From Lachnospiraceae bacterium (GTDB lineage: Bacteria > Bacillota > Clostridia > Lachnospirales > Lachnospiraceae): a DNA stretch of 20,227 nucleotides. How positions within the stretch are numbered: position 1 is the first letter of the stretch; each line of letters starts with the position of its first letter. The stretch covers positions 1 to 20,227 of the forward strand of contig CAAGKF010000207.1 of NCBI GenBank assembly GCA_900770345.1, given 5' to 3'. The notes beneath the pieces are model-generated. The model saw only the letters and a list, made by a program, of their open reading frames with translations, was not told the origin of the DNA and made no database searches. The position numbers were made by a program, and so were the translations under genes. Below, one piece after another: positions 6,404-14,400 of the stretch.

Positions 6404-9268
6404 CTATACCTCGATCCGTGCCCGGCTTCCGCCGCTTCTGTCTTTGACAACAACGATCTGACGGTCGATCCTGTTTTTCAGCTCCTGCACGTGGGAAATG
6501 ATTCCCACCAGACGCCTTCCCTCCGCCAGATCTCCCAGAGCTTTCAGGGCCAGATTCAGCGTATCCTCATCCAGGGATCCAAAGCCCTCATCCACAAACA
6601 GGGTATCCAGCTGTATTCCTCCTGCAGCTGACTGAATCTCATCCGACAGCCCCAGGGCCAGGGAAAGGGATGCCTGGAAGGATTCCCCGCCGGACAACGT
6701 CCTTACGCTGCGTTCTGTCCCGTTATAGTGATCGACCACATTGAGACCAAGACCGTTTTTTCCCCGGTTATCCTCCTCCACACAGCGCTTCAGTTCGTAC
6801 TGTCCGCCGCTCATTACCATAAAACGGGTATTTGCTCTGGCAATGATCCGTTCAAAAAGAGCCATCTGCACATAAGTCTCAAAGGTGATCTTTTCCTTCC
6901 CGCTGACTTCACCGGAAACCGTGTCCGAAAGAGCCTTGACCCACTTCCACTGCCTGTCGGCATCCTGAAGCTGCTTTCCTTCTTCCAGGATATGCTCCTT
7001 CACCGTGCGGTTGGTTTCCAGTCTGTGATGGAGGCTGCGGTTTTCCTTCTCAAGCTGCTGAAGCTGCTGTCTGCATGCCTCCTGCCGGGCCAGAAGCTGC
7101 TCCTTCATCTTTCTCCACTCTCCGGTTCCCAGCTGCTCCAGCTGCTTTCGAAGAGCGGATGCCCGTGCCCCTGCTTTGGCTGTCATCCGGTCCAGACTTT
7201 CAAACCGCTCTCCGGCATCCTTTAAGGCCTTTTCCATGGCTTCCAGCTGCTTTTTCTTTTTTCCGATCTCCGCTGCCGCCTGCCGGCTGCTGTCAAAAAG
7301 CAGCTGCCCCTTAAGCTCTTCCAGCTGCCGCTTTAATTCCTTCTGTCTGGTCTGCTCCCTGATCCGGCCGTTTGCAGCCTCCTGTTGATTTTTAAGTGTT
7401 TTTTCTATGGCTTCCGCAAGAACATTTCCCTGATCCTCCAGCTCTTTTCTGCGCCGGAAACCGGCCTCTATCCCGGCAATCCGCTTCTTTCCGCCGGCCT
7501 CCTGCCCGTCCAGCATCGCCTCCAGACGGACCAGCATCTGTTCCCAGGTCTTCATAAAGCGAAAGCGACCGGAGCTTAAAGGATCTTCCTGCCCTTCTTT
7601 TTGGCTTTCCTCCGCCTGTTCCAGCTTTTCCCGCCAGGACTCCTTCCAGGTGTTCACCTCTTCCCTGATCTCCCGGCGCATCCTGTGGTAATCAGAATCC
7701 AGTGCACCGGTCAGACGGCCCGCCTCCAGACTGGCAGCGGAGGCAGCAGCCGTTTTTTCTTCCAGAACGGTTCTCGCTCTGTCCACGGCCTCCTTGGTAA
7801 CAACGCTTTCCGTCTCTTTCCTTCCGGCCGGAGCCGGGTGTACCACAGAGCCGCAGACCGGACAAGGGACTCCCTCCTTCAGACCAGCGGCCAGAATTCC
7901 TGCCTGATCATCCAGAAACTTTTGATACAGGCAGCTGTAAGAGTTTTCTGCCTTCTTCCGCTCTTCTGCAGCCTGCAGATAGCGTTCTCTGGCCTTTTCC
8001 AGAGCTCTGCACTCCTCCCGGTAATCCTTCAGACTCTTTTCAAAGCCCTCGACCCTGTTTCTGTACTCCGACAGTTTTTCACCGGCAGCCAGGGCCGCCT
8101 GATACTCTCCATCCAGCCCCTTAAGGTTCTCCAGCTCCTCCTGCCCGGCTTTCTGGCGCTCTTTCAGCTCCATTATTTTCTTTTCACAGGCGGCAGCCTG
8201 ATCCGCCTGACGCTTTTCTTCTTCAGCGGAGCCCTTCAGAGACGCTGTAAGCTTATCGTATCGGTCATAAAGCGGCCTGTTTTCCTCCAATAGCCCGATC
8301 TCCCGCACCAGACGGTCACGTTCTTCTTTTCTTTCTTTTTCAAGCCCGTAGGCCTTCTTTGCTTTCTCCAGCTTCGGCCGGCTTTCCAAAAGAACTTTTT
8401 CTGTCGCCTCCAGCTCCTCACCGGCCTTTAAGGCTCCTGAAACGCGCCCCAGCCCGTTTTCCAGAGAAAACAGTTCCCCACGGACCTTTTCCAAAGAATC
8501 AGAAACCTCTTTCTGCCGTTTTTCATCGGCAGAGATCATCTGCTCCAGAAGTTCCGTAAGAGCCTCCGGAGAATCCTTGGGCGCCTCTCTCCACCGCAGT
8601 TTTAATTCTTCCCCCAGCCCCTCTGTCAGAACGCCTGTTCCATACTGGACAATACTGTTTTTGCTCTCCATATAGCGGCCATAAAGCTTTCTGGCCCTGT
8701 CCTTCATCCTTTCCTGAAACAGCTGATAAGGACGTGTACCAAAGATCTCCCGGAAAATCGCTCCCCTGTCCTCCGTTTTCCCGGAAAGGAGCCTGGAAAA
8801 GCTGCCCTGGGCCAGCATGGCGATCTGAGAAAACTGTTCTCTGTTCAGTCCCACCAGCTCCTCTGCCGCTGCCGTCACCGCGCGGTCACCGGTAATGACC
8901 CGGCCGTCCGGCATGGAAAGCTGCGCATCCGGCTTTTCCCGTGTTTCACCTTCCCCTCTCTGCTTGGCCCGGACATACTCCGGATTGCGCCGGATACGGT
9001 ATTCCTTTCCATTGTACAGAAACGCCATCTCCACAAAGGTCTTCGCATCTGCTTCTGCATATTTGCTCCGCAGCATTCTGGGGCGGCGGCTGTCGCCGCT
9101 GGCATTTCCGTAAAGAGCAAAGGCAATGGCATCAAAGATCGTCGTCTTTCCCGCACCCGTATCTCCGGTAATCAGGTAGATACCCCTGTCTCCCAGCTTC
9201 GAAAGCTCCAGCCTGACCTCTCCTGCATAGGGCCCGAAAGCAGACAATATAAGTTCCGTAGGTCTCAT
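6404..9268 (-). CDS. sbcC: Exonuclease SbcCD subunit SbcC (SMC-like ATPase)
   Basis: Large Rad50-type ATPase that works with SbcD to open and trim DNA ends, hairpins and blocked termini. The 954 residues show an N-terminal Walker A GDTGAGKT at 35-42, a Q-loop stretch (AMLAQGSFSRLL), two long charged coiled-coil arms, and a zinc hook CPVC at 469-472 in the centre for dimer bridging. Then come signature SGGE at 859-862, Walker B TLFVDEGFGSLD and an ISH switch histidine. The start at 9268 overlaps the sbcD stop as ATGA, with GGAGG 7 bases upstream, so translation is coupled. The fchA gene follows after 52 bases. Confidence 0.96.
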   Translation of the reverse strand: MRPTELILSAFGPYAGEVRLELSKLGDRGIYLITGDTGAGKTTIFDAIAFALYGNASGDSRRPRMLRSKYAEADAKTFVEMAFLYNGKEYRIRRNPEYVRAKQRGEGETREKPDAQLSMPDGRVITGDRAVTAAAEELVGLNREQFSQIAMLAQGSFSRLLSGKTEDRGAIFREIFGTRPYQLFQERMKDRARKLYGRYMESKNSIVQYGTGVLTEGLGEELKLRWREAPKDSPEALTELLEQMISADEKRQKEVSDSLEKVRGELFSLENGLGRVSGALKAGEELEATEKVLLESRPKLEKAKKAYGLEKERKEERDRLVREIGLLEENRPLYDRYDKLTASLKGSAEEEKRQADQAAACEKKIMELKERQKAGQEELENLKGLDGEYQAALAAGEKLSEYRNRVEGFEKSLKDYREECRALEKARERYLQAAEERKKAENSYSCLYQKFLDDQAGILAAGLKEGVPCPVCGSVVHPAPAGRKETESVVTKEAVDRARTVLEEKTAAASAASLEAGRLTGALDSDYHRMRREIREEVNTWKESWREKLEQAEESQKEGQEDPLSSGRFRFMKTWEQMLVRLEAMLDGQEAGGKKRIAGIEAGFRRRKELEDQGNVLAEAIEKTLKNQQEAANGRIREQTRQKELKRQLEELKGQLLFDSSRQAAAEIGKKKKQLEAMEKALKDAGERFESLDRMTAKAGARASALRKQLEQLGTGEWRKMKEQLLARQEACRQQLQQLEKENRSLHHRLETNRTVKEHILEEGKQLQDADRQWKWVKALSDTVSGEVSGKEKITFETYVQMALFERIIARANTRFMVMSGGQYELKRCVEEDNRGKNGLGLNVVDHYNGTERSVRTLSGGESFQASLSLALGLSDEIQSAAGGIQLDTLFVDEGFGSLDEDTLNLALKALGDLAEGRRLVGIISHVQELKNRIDRQIVVVKDRSGGSRARIEV

Positions 9269-10398
9269 TGGCCTTCCTCCCATATTTCTCTCATAAGCTT
9301 CTCCGCAAATGCTTTCTGTTCTTCCTTCATAGGCTGATTATTCTGTAGCTGATACAAACGTTCAAGCAGCTCTAACGGGGACCTCTGCTCCTCCGGCTCT
9401 GTCTCTGCCTGTCCCCCGGCTCTGGTTCTGCGGTTATCATAATCCAGCCTCATCACATTGGGATAGATCGTCCGCAGCTTTCCCATGGCATCCAGGATGT
9501 CCTCTTCATCTGTCAGGGTAATATGGAGATAGTCATCCACCGCTGTTCCCTGATAGGTGCTGCGGCTTGTAAGATATTCATAGCTTCCCCGTATCTCTCT
9601 CATATCATGAAGAGGCTTCAGCTCCCTTACGGATACCCGCACATCCCCTTTCCGCGCCATTTCCACAATGGTCACAGACTTTTTATGACCCGCTTCGGAA
9701 AAAGAATATTTCAGCGGCGTCCCGCAGTAGCGCACGGTCTCCCGCCCCACCTTCTGCGGTCCGTGGATATGCCCCAGAGCCGCATAATCAAATTTGTCAA
9801 AAATATCAGCACTGACCTGATCCAGGCCTCCGATGGACAGCTCCTCCGAATCACACCGCGCAGCTCCCATAACAAACTGATGGGCCAAAATAATACTGCG
9901 GCATTCCGGACTGACCGGAATATGCTCTACCGCGCACCGGAGAGCATCATCGAAGGTCTCCGTTTTTTCCTCCGGCCAGCACCGACGTACCGACGCCGGC
10001 TTCAGAAAAGGAAGCATATATACAAAAATACTGCCGAACTCGTCCGTCAGCTCCACCGGCTCCACCCTTCCTTCATATACCGGCGACATATAGACCTGTC
10101 TGCTGCTCATAAGACGGCCTCCGAAAGAAATCCGCTCCGGACTGTCGTGATTGCCGCTGATGACAAATACCGCAGTCCCGGCTTCTGCCAGAGCAGTGAG
10201 AAAATCATCGAATACCTGTACCGCCTCCGCCGGCGGAACCGGCTTGTCATACACATCGCCGGCGATCAGAACCGCACGGATATTTTCTTCCTCCGCAATT
10301 TTCAGGATCTCCTTTAAAATGTATTTCTGATCCTCCAGCATCGGGAATTCATTCACGCGTTTTCCCAGATGAAGGTCAGATAAATGCATCAACTTCAC
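9265..10398 (-). CDS. sbcD: Exonuclease SbcCD subunit SbcD (Mre11-like nuclease)
   Basis: Calcineurin-like metallophosphoesterase nuclease partner of SbcC. About 377 residues carry the five metal-binding motifs: HLSDLHLGK near the N-terminus, AGDVYDKPVPP, SGNHDSPER, LAHQF, and GHIHGPQ. A C-terminal region that docks on SbcC follows. The start is placed at a GTG (10396-10398) because AGGAGG lies upstream and family members begin almost at this point; the frame stays open to 10464 but that extension is not family-like. It is first in its unit, with a promoter at 10444-10473, and overlaps sbcC by 4 bases. Confidence 0.95.
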   Translation of the reverse strand: MKLMHLSDLHLGKRVNEFPMLEDQKYILKEILKIAEEENIRAVLIAGDVYDKPVPPAEAVQVFDDFLTALAEAGTAVFVISGNHDSPERISFGGRLMSSRQVYMSPVYEGRVEPVELTDEFGSIFVYMLPFLKPASVRRCWPEEKTETFDDALRCAVEHIPVSPECRSIILAHQFVMGAARCDSEELSIGGLDQVSADIFDKFDYAALGHIHGPQKVGRETVRYCGTPLKYSFSEAGHKKSVTIVEMARKGDVRVSVRELKPLHDMREIRGSYEYLTSRSTYQGTAVDDYLHITLTDEEDILDAMGKLRTIYPNVMRLDYDNRRTRAGGQAETEPEEQRSPLELLERLYQLQNNQPMKEEQKAFAEKLMREIWEEGQ

Positions 10399-10443
10399 GT
10401 TCTCTGCCGCCTCCTCTCCCTTTCCTTCCGTGAATTCCGCTCC

Positions 10444-10473
10444 ATCATACCACGCAGAACACATTCATTACAA
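10444..10473 (-). promoter_or_regulatory. Promoter of the sbcD-sbcC(-fchA-folD) unit
   Basis: On the minus strand TTGTAA (10468-10473), an 18-bp spacer and TATGAT (10444-10449, 5 of 6) preceded by TGG, an extended -10. No other promoter is obvious before fchA or folD, so the folate genes may ride on this transcript. Confidence 0.6.
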
Positions 10474-10482
10474 GCTGTTTTC

Positions 10483-10512
10483 CTGGCAATCCTCTGCAAA
10501 ACATGGTATAAT
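10483..10512 (+). promoter_or_regulatory. Promoter of the small orphan gene, with a start-site palindrome
   Basis: A perfect TATAAT at 10507-10512 with an upstream TGG (extended -10), and CTGGCA (10483-10488, 4 of 6) at 18 bp. Just downstream, CAGTTC (10518-10523) and GAACTG (10530-10535) form an inverted repeat near the expected transcription start. It may be a 5' hairpin or an operator. Confidence 0.65.
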
Positions 10513-10563
10513 CGCAGCAGTTCCGCGCTGAACTGTTACACATAATTTTTCGAGGTGAGTCAC

Positions 10564-10797
10564 ATGAATCCAATGAATCTACTGCAGCTGAAACCGGCCT
10601 GGGAGTGCTTCAAAACAAATCATCCCAAGCTTCTTTCCTTTATCAAAACCGCGTCCCGGAGCAGTTTCCTGGATGAAGGCAGCCTGATCGAGATCACGGT
10701 CACCAACAGCCAGGGCCAGAAAATCGCCTCCAATATCCGTGTAAAAAAGGAAGATCTGGAATTCCTTGGCGGCATTAAGGATGCACTGGAAAGCTGA
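10564..10797 (+). CDS. Small conserved-looking hypothetical protein
   Basis: I do not recognise this 77-residue protein. It starts MNPMNLLQLKPAWECF, has a helical, lysine-rich first half with no signal peptide or membrane segment, and a second half with beta-like stretches (SLIEITVTN; KIASNIRVK) ending in an amphipathic helix. The start at 10564 is chosen because GAGGTGAG (10552-10559) lies directly upstream; a GTG at 10555 sits inside that ribosome site. It is a single-gene unit with a strong promoter and a strong terminator, which argues that it is a real gene. A small soluble protein is all that can be said. Confidence 0.75.
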   Translation: MNPMNLLQLKPAWECFKTNHPKLLSFIKTASRSSFLDEGSLIEITVTNSQGQKIASNIRVKKEDLEFLGGIKDALES

Positions 10798-10846
10798 AAA
10801 ACGGCATGAAGCCGGCCCTTCTTCGGGCTGTTCTTCATGCCGTTTT
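10798..10846. terminator. Strong bidirectional intrinsic terminator
   Basis: AAAACGGCATGAAG pairs with CTTCATGCCGTTTT, and an inner GCCC/GGGC stem with a TTCT loop is nested inside. A flanks one side and T the other. It lies between the convergent ends of the small orphan gene and the PHP gene and can stop both transcripts. Confidence 0.9.
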
Positions 10847-10889
10847 TATATCTGTTCCGGTCAGGCATCTGCCTGCATGATCCGTATTA

Positions 10890-11609
10890 TCACTCTTCTC
10901 CCAGCAGGGCCTCGATCACGGCCTCCGGCGACCGCTCCCGTACCATCAGTGTCAGCTCAGGCTCATTGATATGTTCCAGATAATGAGCATCGGAATTGCT
11001 GATGATCCTGCAGTTTTCCAGATATGGATTCTCTCTCCGCAGCTGATGGAGTTTCTTTAAATCCTTCACTTCCGCCGTTTTAAACCGGCTGTCCGGAGGG
11101 ATAAAACCCAGATTGGCGATCAGACTGTTGGCTGTCTTATCCACATGGGCAGGGAACATCACTCCGCCGTAGGAACGCACCAGCTCCCACAGTCCTTCAA
11201 AGGAAATATCAGCCGCGTTGATCAGAAGATTCGGTTCCGTGCCGCAGACCTGATCCTGAGCATTATAGATCTGCTGCTTTCCGAAAATCAGCTCATTATT
11301 GGGAAACTTCATCAATTTTTCATACACATAGGCATCAAATTCCAGAGCCTTATCCAAAGTTGGAAACAGGCATACTGCATGGACCTCCTCCGAGGTATTG
11401 ATCTCCATCCCGGGAACAGCAAGAATCCCGTACTCCTCCGCCGCGGCCAGAAAAGCCGGACAGTTTTTGCTGGAATTATGGTCGGTCAAAGCTACCAGAT
11501 CCAGACCCTTTAGGGCCGCCATACCTGCAATATTGGCCGGTGTCATATCATCATCCCCACAGGGTGACAGGCAGGAATGAATATGCAGGTCATAAGTCAG
11601 ACTGATCAT
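10890..11609 (-). CDS. PHP-domain metallophosphoesterase of the hydrogenase-sensor operon
   Basis: A 239-residue PHP-family protein. Visible metal ligands: H9 and H11 (DLHIHS), D43-H44 (ALTDHN), E69 (PGMEIN), H77, H155 (FPAHVD) and D207/H209 (SNSDAHY), i.e. a complete trinuclear-type site. Family members hydrolyse phosphoesters such as histidinol phosphate, nucleotides or protein phosphate; the substrate here is unknown. Its start overlaps the stop of the upstream DRTGG gene as ATGA, so translation is coupled. It is the last gene of the operon and ends before a bidirectional terminator. Co-transcription with a GHKL ATPase suggests a phosphatase or second-messenger hydrolase role in the same signalling chain; that is inference. 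Confidence 0.88.
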   Translation of the reverse strand: MISLTYDLHIHSCLSPCGDDDMTPANIAGMAALKGLDLVALTDHNSSKNCPAFLAAAEEYGILAVPGMEINTSEEVHAVCLFPTLDKALEFDAYVYEKLMKFPNNELIFGKQQIYNAQDQVCGTEPNLLINAADISFEGLWELVRSYGGVMFPAHVDKTANSLIANLGFIPPDSRFKTAEVKDLKKLHQLRRENPYLENCRIISNSDAHYLEHINEPELTLMVRERSPEAVIEALLGEE

Positions 11610-11938
11610 TGCATCAGCCCGTAGATCTTTAAGGCAGCTTCGAAGACCGGCATCTCTGTTTTCAGGACCGTAATATCCTGATCCGCCGCCTTCTTTACCG
11701 CCGCCTCATCCAGCATGGCGCCCTCCGCCAGCACAATACAGGCCGTGTCCGTCAATGCTGCCACCGCCAGCGTATTCATATTGCTCATAACCGTCACCCA
11801 GGCACAGCCGGCCGGCGCCCGCCCCATGGCAATGCTCAGCAGGTCACAGCAGAAGGGAATAGTGATCTCCCGCTCCAGACCGTCGCCCGGATTTACCACA
11901 TCAAAGATTTCTTTCTTTATCAGTTCCTGCACTGTCAT
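11606..11938 (-). CDS. DRTGG-domain-like small protein (second copy)
   Basis: A 110-residue soluble protein resembling stand-alone DRTGG-domain proteins found in clostridial hydrogenase and sensor gene clusters. It has an N-terminal helix (TVQELIKKEIFDVV), a Cys pair in PFCCDLLS, a central WVTVMSNMNTLAVAAL stretch, and a final strand-helix pair. The literal DRTGG motif is absent. It shares its layout with the first DRTGG-like protein of the same operon (residue pattern C-x-D-xx-S, then a hydrophobic strand and N), so the two look like distant paralogs. Overlaps of 4 bases with both neighbours couple its translation to the HydS-like and PHP genes. Its function is unknown; ligand binding or regulation is inferred from context. 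Confidence 0.8.
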   Translation of the reverse strand: MTVQELIKKEIFDVVNPGDGLEREITIPFCCDLLSIAMGRAPAGCAWVTVMSNMNTLAVAALTDTACIVLAEGAMLDEAAVKKAADQDITVLKTEMPVFEAALKIYGLMQ

Positions 11939-13371
11939 AAGCTCTTTTCCTCCCCGGAACCTTTCTTTTTCTGACTGTTTCCGTCCTCTTCTTCTTTTTT
12001 GTCCAGCAGGGACATTTCATCCGAGATTCTCTGTATGTATTCCTTTAAGATCCGCAGCGTTTCCTGGCCGCCTCTGTCACCTTCATGGAGATCGTCCGCC
12101 AGAACCGACACCTCCTCCGACAGGCGGTGCAGATTCTCTCTCAGATAATATACACAGTCCGTCTCGCTGGCGGCTCCCCGGACGATATCCTCCGCCAGCG
12201 CCTTGCAGCTTGGCGCTCCGCAGGAACCGCAGTCCAGTCCCGGAAATTTCTTCATCAGACGCTCCACCTGATTAAGCCTTGAAAAGCTTTCCATCATGTT
12301 GTTGCCCAGGCTGAATACCGGTTCATACTGAACTCCCGTAGTCCAGGGGATGAAGTCCTCCTCACTGTCAAGAATATGACTTCTGGCCACCGGCATGTAC
12401 TTGCGCAGCCGCTTTAATTTCACCTCGGCCACATATGGATTTTCCACCGTCAGAACACCGCCTACACAGCCTCCGTTGCAGGCGTTCAGCTCCACAAAAC
12501 GCAGATTGGTAAACTTCTGATCCTCCATATCCTCCAGCACACGAATCACATTTTCAATGCCATCCGCCGCCAGATAGCTCTCCGTAAACAGGCCGCTGGC
12601 CTCACCACCGCTGTGTCCCCAGCTGATGCCGATCTTGCCGGAGGTACCGATCACAGGATAATCCGCTGCCGCCACCGCCTTCATGCAGGCCAGCAGCCTG
12701 GGATACACATCCTTTATGGCAAAGACATGATCCACCTGACTCTTCTCCGTGCCCAGAGGCGCCTTGACATAGGTTACCTTGGAAGGACAGGGGGAGATAA
12801 ACATGATCCCGATTTTTTCCCTTGGGAGTCCCGTATCCTTCATCGCCTTTTCCGCCGCCAGAATAGCCGCCACCTCAACCGGAGGATTTAACGGAAGAAG
12901 ATGGGAGATCAGATTCGGGAAACGGACCCGGATCAGCCGCACTACAGACGGGCAGGCGGTACTGATCAGCGGCAGCTGATCTTCATGCTCCGATATATAC
13001 TGTCTCGTGGCCTCGCTGACCAGCTCGGCAGCGGCGCTGACCTCAAACACATCATCAAATCCCATGCGGATCAGCGCGTTCAGTACAATATTCACATCGT
13101 CCAGATTGTTGAACTGGCTGTAAAGAGACGGAGCCGGAAGAGCCACCGTATACTCATATTTCTTCATCATCTCCAGCTTATCATAAGTGGCAAGCTTTGC
13201 ATGATGAGGACAGACGCGGATACATTCACCGCAGTCGATACAGAATTTATTATTAATGATGGCTTTACCGCCCCGCACCCGGATGGCCTCCGTAGGGCAT
13301 CGCTTGATACAGTTGATACAGCCCTTACAGAGAGACTCATCCAGCCTTACTGAATGATAAAACTTATCCAT
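11935..13371 (-). CDS. HydS-like putative sensory [FeFe]-hydrogenase (no PAS domain; group-D-like)
   Basis: An H-cluster protein of about 478 residues. Numbering is from an upstream ATG at 13383. Two N-terminal [4Fe-4S] motifs: C19-22-25-29 and C48-51-54-58. The H-cluster domain keeps all four ligands: C144 (STACPS), C199 (SPCPSK), C302 and C306 (NACNGGC). A third [4Fe-4S] motif has C385-388-393-410, then a charged helical tail. The proton-relay cysteine of catalytic enzymes is A143, as reported for sensory HydS proteins. A PAS domain is absent, resembling group D. The start at 13371 has GGAG 6 bases upstream; 13383 directly follows the previous stop but lacks a ribosome site. It probably senses H2 or redox state rather than producing H2 in bulk. 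Confidence 0.88.
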   Translation of the reverse strand: MDKFYHSVRLDESLCKGCINCIKRCPTEAIRVRGGKAIINNKFCIDCGECIRVCPHHAKLATYDKLEMMKKYEYTVALPAPSLYSQFNNLDDVNIVLNALIRMGFDDVFEVSAAAELVSEATRQYISEHEDQLPLISTACPSVVRLIRVRFPNLISHLLPLNPPVEVAAILAAEKAMKDTGLPREKIGIMFISPCPSKVTYVKAPLGTEKSQVDHVFAIKDVYPRLLACMKAVAAADYPVIGTSGKIGISWGHSGGEASGLFTESYLAADGIENVIRVLEDMEDQKFTNLRFVELNACNGGCVGGVLTVENPYVAEVKLKRLRKYMPVARSHILDSEEDFIPWTTGVQYEPVFSLGNNMMESFSRLNQVERLMKKFPGLDCGSCGAPSCKALAEDIVRGAASETDCVYYLRENLHRLSEEVSVLADDLHEGDRGGQETLRILKEYIQRISDEMSLLDKKEEEDGNSQKKKGSGEEKSL

Positions 13372-13383
13372 ATCTCTCTCCAT

Positions 13384-13806
13384 TTAAATCTTCACTATCA
13401 TCGTTATCTTGGTGCCCTCTCCGATCCTGGTATCAATCTCCATTTCATCGGAATATTTTTTCATATTCGGAAGACCCATTCCTGCTCCGAATCCCAGAGA
13501 GCGGATCTCGTCCGGCGCCGTGGAGTAGCCGGCCTGCATTGCCAGTCCCACATCCGGTATACCCGGTCCCACGTCATCCAGGATCATCTTGATCTGCTCC
13601 GGGGTAATTTCCACCGTGATCACGCCTCCCCTGGCATGGATCACCATATTGATCTCCCCCTCATACATGGCAATGGCCACCTTGCGGATCGCCTCAGGTC
13701 CCACGCCCATCTGCTTCAGTTTCCGCTTTACGTCGCTGCTGGCTTCTCCTGCTCTGGTGAAATCATCAGCAGACACGTCATAGGTAAAAACAATTGCATT
13801 ATCCAT
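13384..13806 (-). CDS. RsbW-like GHKL ATPase / serine-protein-kinase-type regulator
   Basis: A 140-residue stand-alone GHKL ATPase of the anti-sigma/serine kinase type. Seen: N-box E49-GEIN53, G1 box DDVGPGIPD at 77-85, and G2 region GFGAGMGLPNMK at 105-116. There is no dimerisation/phospho-acceptor domain, so it is not an ordinary histidine kinase. The start at 13806 (ATG) is preferred over a TTG at 13812. Its stop codon lies directly against the next reading frame (HydS-like), so the two are translated together. Related proteins phosphorylate small antagonist proteins or bind sigma factors. No sigma factor or STAS antagonist is in this window, so the partner is unknown; the DRTGG proteins are candidates. 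Confidence 0.85.
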   Translation of the reverse strand: MDNAIVFTYDVSADDFTRAGEASSDVKRKLKQMGVGPEAIRKVAIAMYEGEINMVIHARGGVITVEITPEQIKMILDDVGPGIPDVGLAMQAGYSTAPDEIRSLGFGAGMGLPNMKKYSDEMEIDTRIGEGTKITMIVKI

Positions 13807-13859
13807 AATCAATCAGTTCCCTTCATCACATTACATATTTGTCTCATCATCCCGTCAGC

Positions 13860-14207
13860 TCAGATGCTGCCCCCATGAAGTCCGGCTTCATAGAGCATAC
13901 CGCAGGCCGAAAACATACGGTGTCCCGTGGCCATAACCACGAGTCCCCTCTCTTTCGCCATCTCCAGCATGGATTCGTCCGGTTTCTTTCCCCGTACAAA
14001 AACCAGACATACGATGTCCAGCATTTCCGCGGTGCGGATCACCTGAGGATTGCACAGCCCGGTCAAAAGGACTGAGTGATCTTTTGAAAATGCCAGTACA
14101 TCACTCATCATATCTGATCCGCAGGCTGACCGTACTTCCTGATTCAGCAGCTCTTCTCCTACCAGCACTCTGGCTCCTAAAATCTCCTTTACATCTTTTA
14201 CTGTCAT
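13860..14207 (-). CDS. DRTGG-domain-like small protein (first gene of the sensor operon)
   Basis: A 115-residue soluble protein opening the minus-strand operon. It reads MTVKDVKEILGARVLVG, then RSACGSDMMSDVLAF, a hydrophobic strand (HSVLLTGLCNPQVIRTA), IVCLVFVRGKKPDESM, and a terminal GLVVMATGHRMFSACG. This matches the layout of stand-alone DRTGG-domain proteins, which often neighbour HydS and NuoE/NuoF-type hydrogenase genes. It has four cysteines, three of them near conserved turns. The start at 14207 (ATG) is chosen because GAGGAGAGG lies 7 bases upstream; a TTG at 14213 is too close to that site. The promoter is at 14278-14306. Function unknown; a ligand- or phosphate-binding regulatory role is inference. 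Confidence 0.82.
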   Translation of the reverse strand: MTVKDVKEILGARVLVGEELLNQEVRSACGSDMMSDVLAFSKDHSVLLTGLCNPQVIRTAEMLDIVCLVFVRGKKPDESMLEMAKERGLVVMATGHRMFSACGMLYEAGLHGGSI

Positions 14208-14277
14208 ACTCAAGCCTCTCCTCTATTACATTTTTCTGTTGCATGCCCCCGACGAATGTTTCTATTTCAATATGTTT

Positions 14278-14306
14278 AGCATACCATCCATTTTGTTTAT
14301 TTTCAA
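14278..14306 (-). promoter_or_regulatory. Promoter of the sensor operon (DRTGG-RsbW-HydS-DRTGG-PHP)
   Basis: On the minus strand TTGAAA (14301-14306), a 17-bp spacer and TATGCT (14278-14283) preceded by TGG. The leader of about 70 bases ends in a strong GAGGAGAGG ribosome site. It is divergent from the hydrogenase structural operon. Confidence 0.6.
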
Positions 14307-14371
14307 TAATAATTCCCGCTTTTTCTCCTTTTTTCCGGTTCGTTTTTTTTGCATCAATGGTAGATTTTTTT

Positions 14372-14400
14372 TTGATTACGTGCTAGAATATGGGTACATT
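14372..14400 (+). promoter_or_regulatory. Promoter region of the hnd hydrogenase operon
   Basis: Two overlapping candidates are seen. One is the extended -10 TGCTAGAAT (14381-14389) with only a weak -35 near 14361 (TAGATT). The other pairs TTGATT (14372-14377) with TACATT (14395-14400) at a 17-bp spacing. In both cases the palindrome at 14395-14410 covers the -10 or the transcription start. Confidence 0.5.

Noticed and set aside
6352..6453. N-terminal extension of the fchA frame into the end of sbcC
   Set aside because: The extension is not family-like; the ATG at 6351 has a proper ribosome site and gives the usual FchA length.
6404..10398. SbcCD as part of a phage or defence island
   Set aside because: Full-length housekeeping-type SbcC and SbcD without integrase, phage or toxin genes around; base composition matches the neighbours.
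10399..10464. N-terminal extension of the sbcD frame (MCSAWYDGAEF...)
   Set aside because: It would include the -10 region of the promoter, and the family begins near the HLSDLHLGK motif.
10399..10563. Tetrahydrofolate or other riboswitch upstream of the folate genes or sbcD
   Set aside because: I see no conserved riboswitch core; the sequence is explained by divergent promoters and a short inverted repeat.
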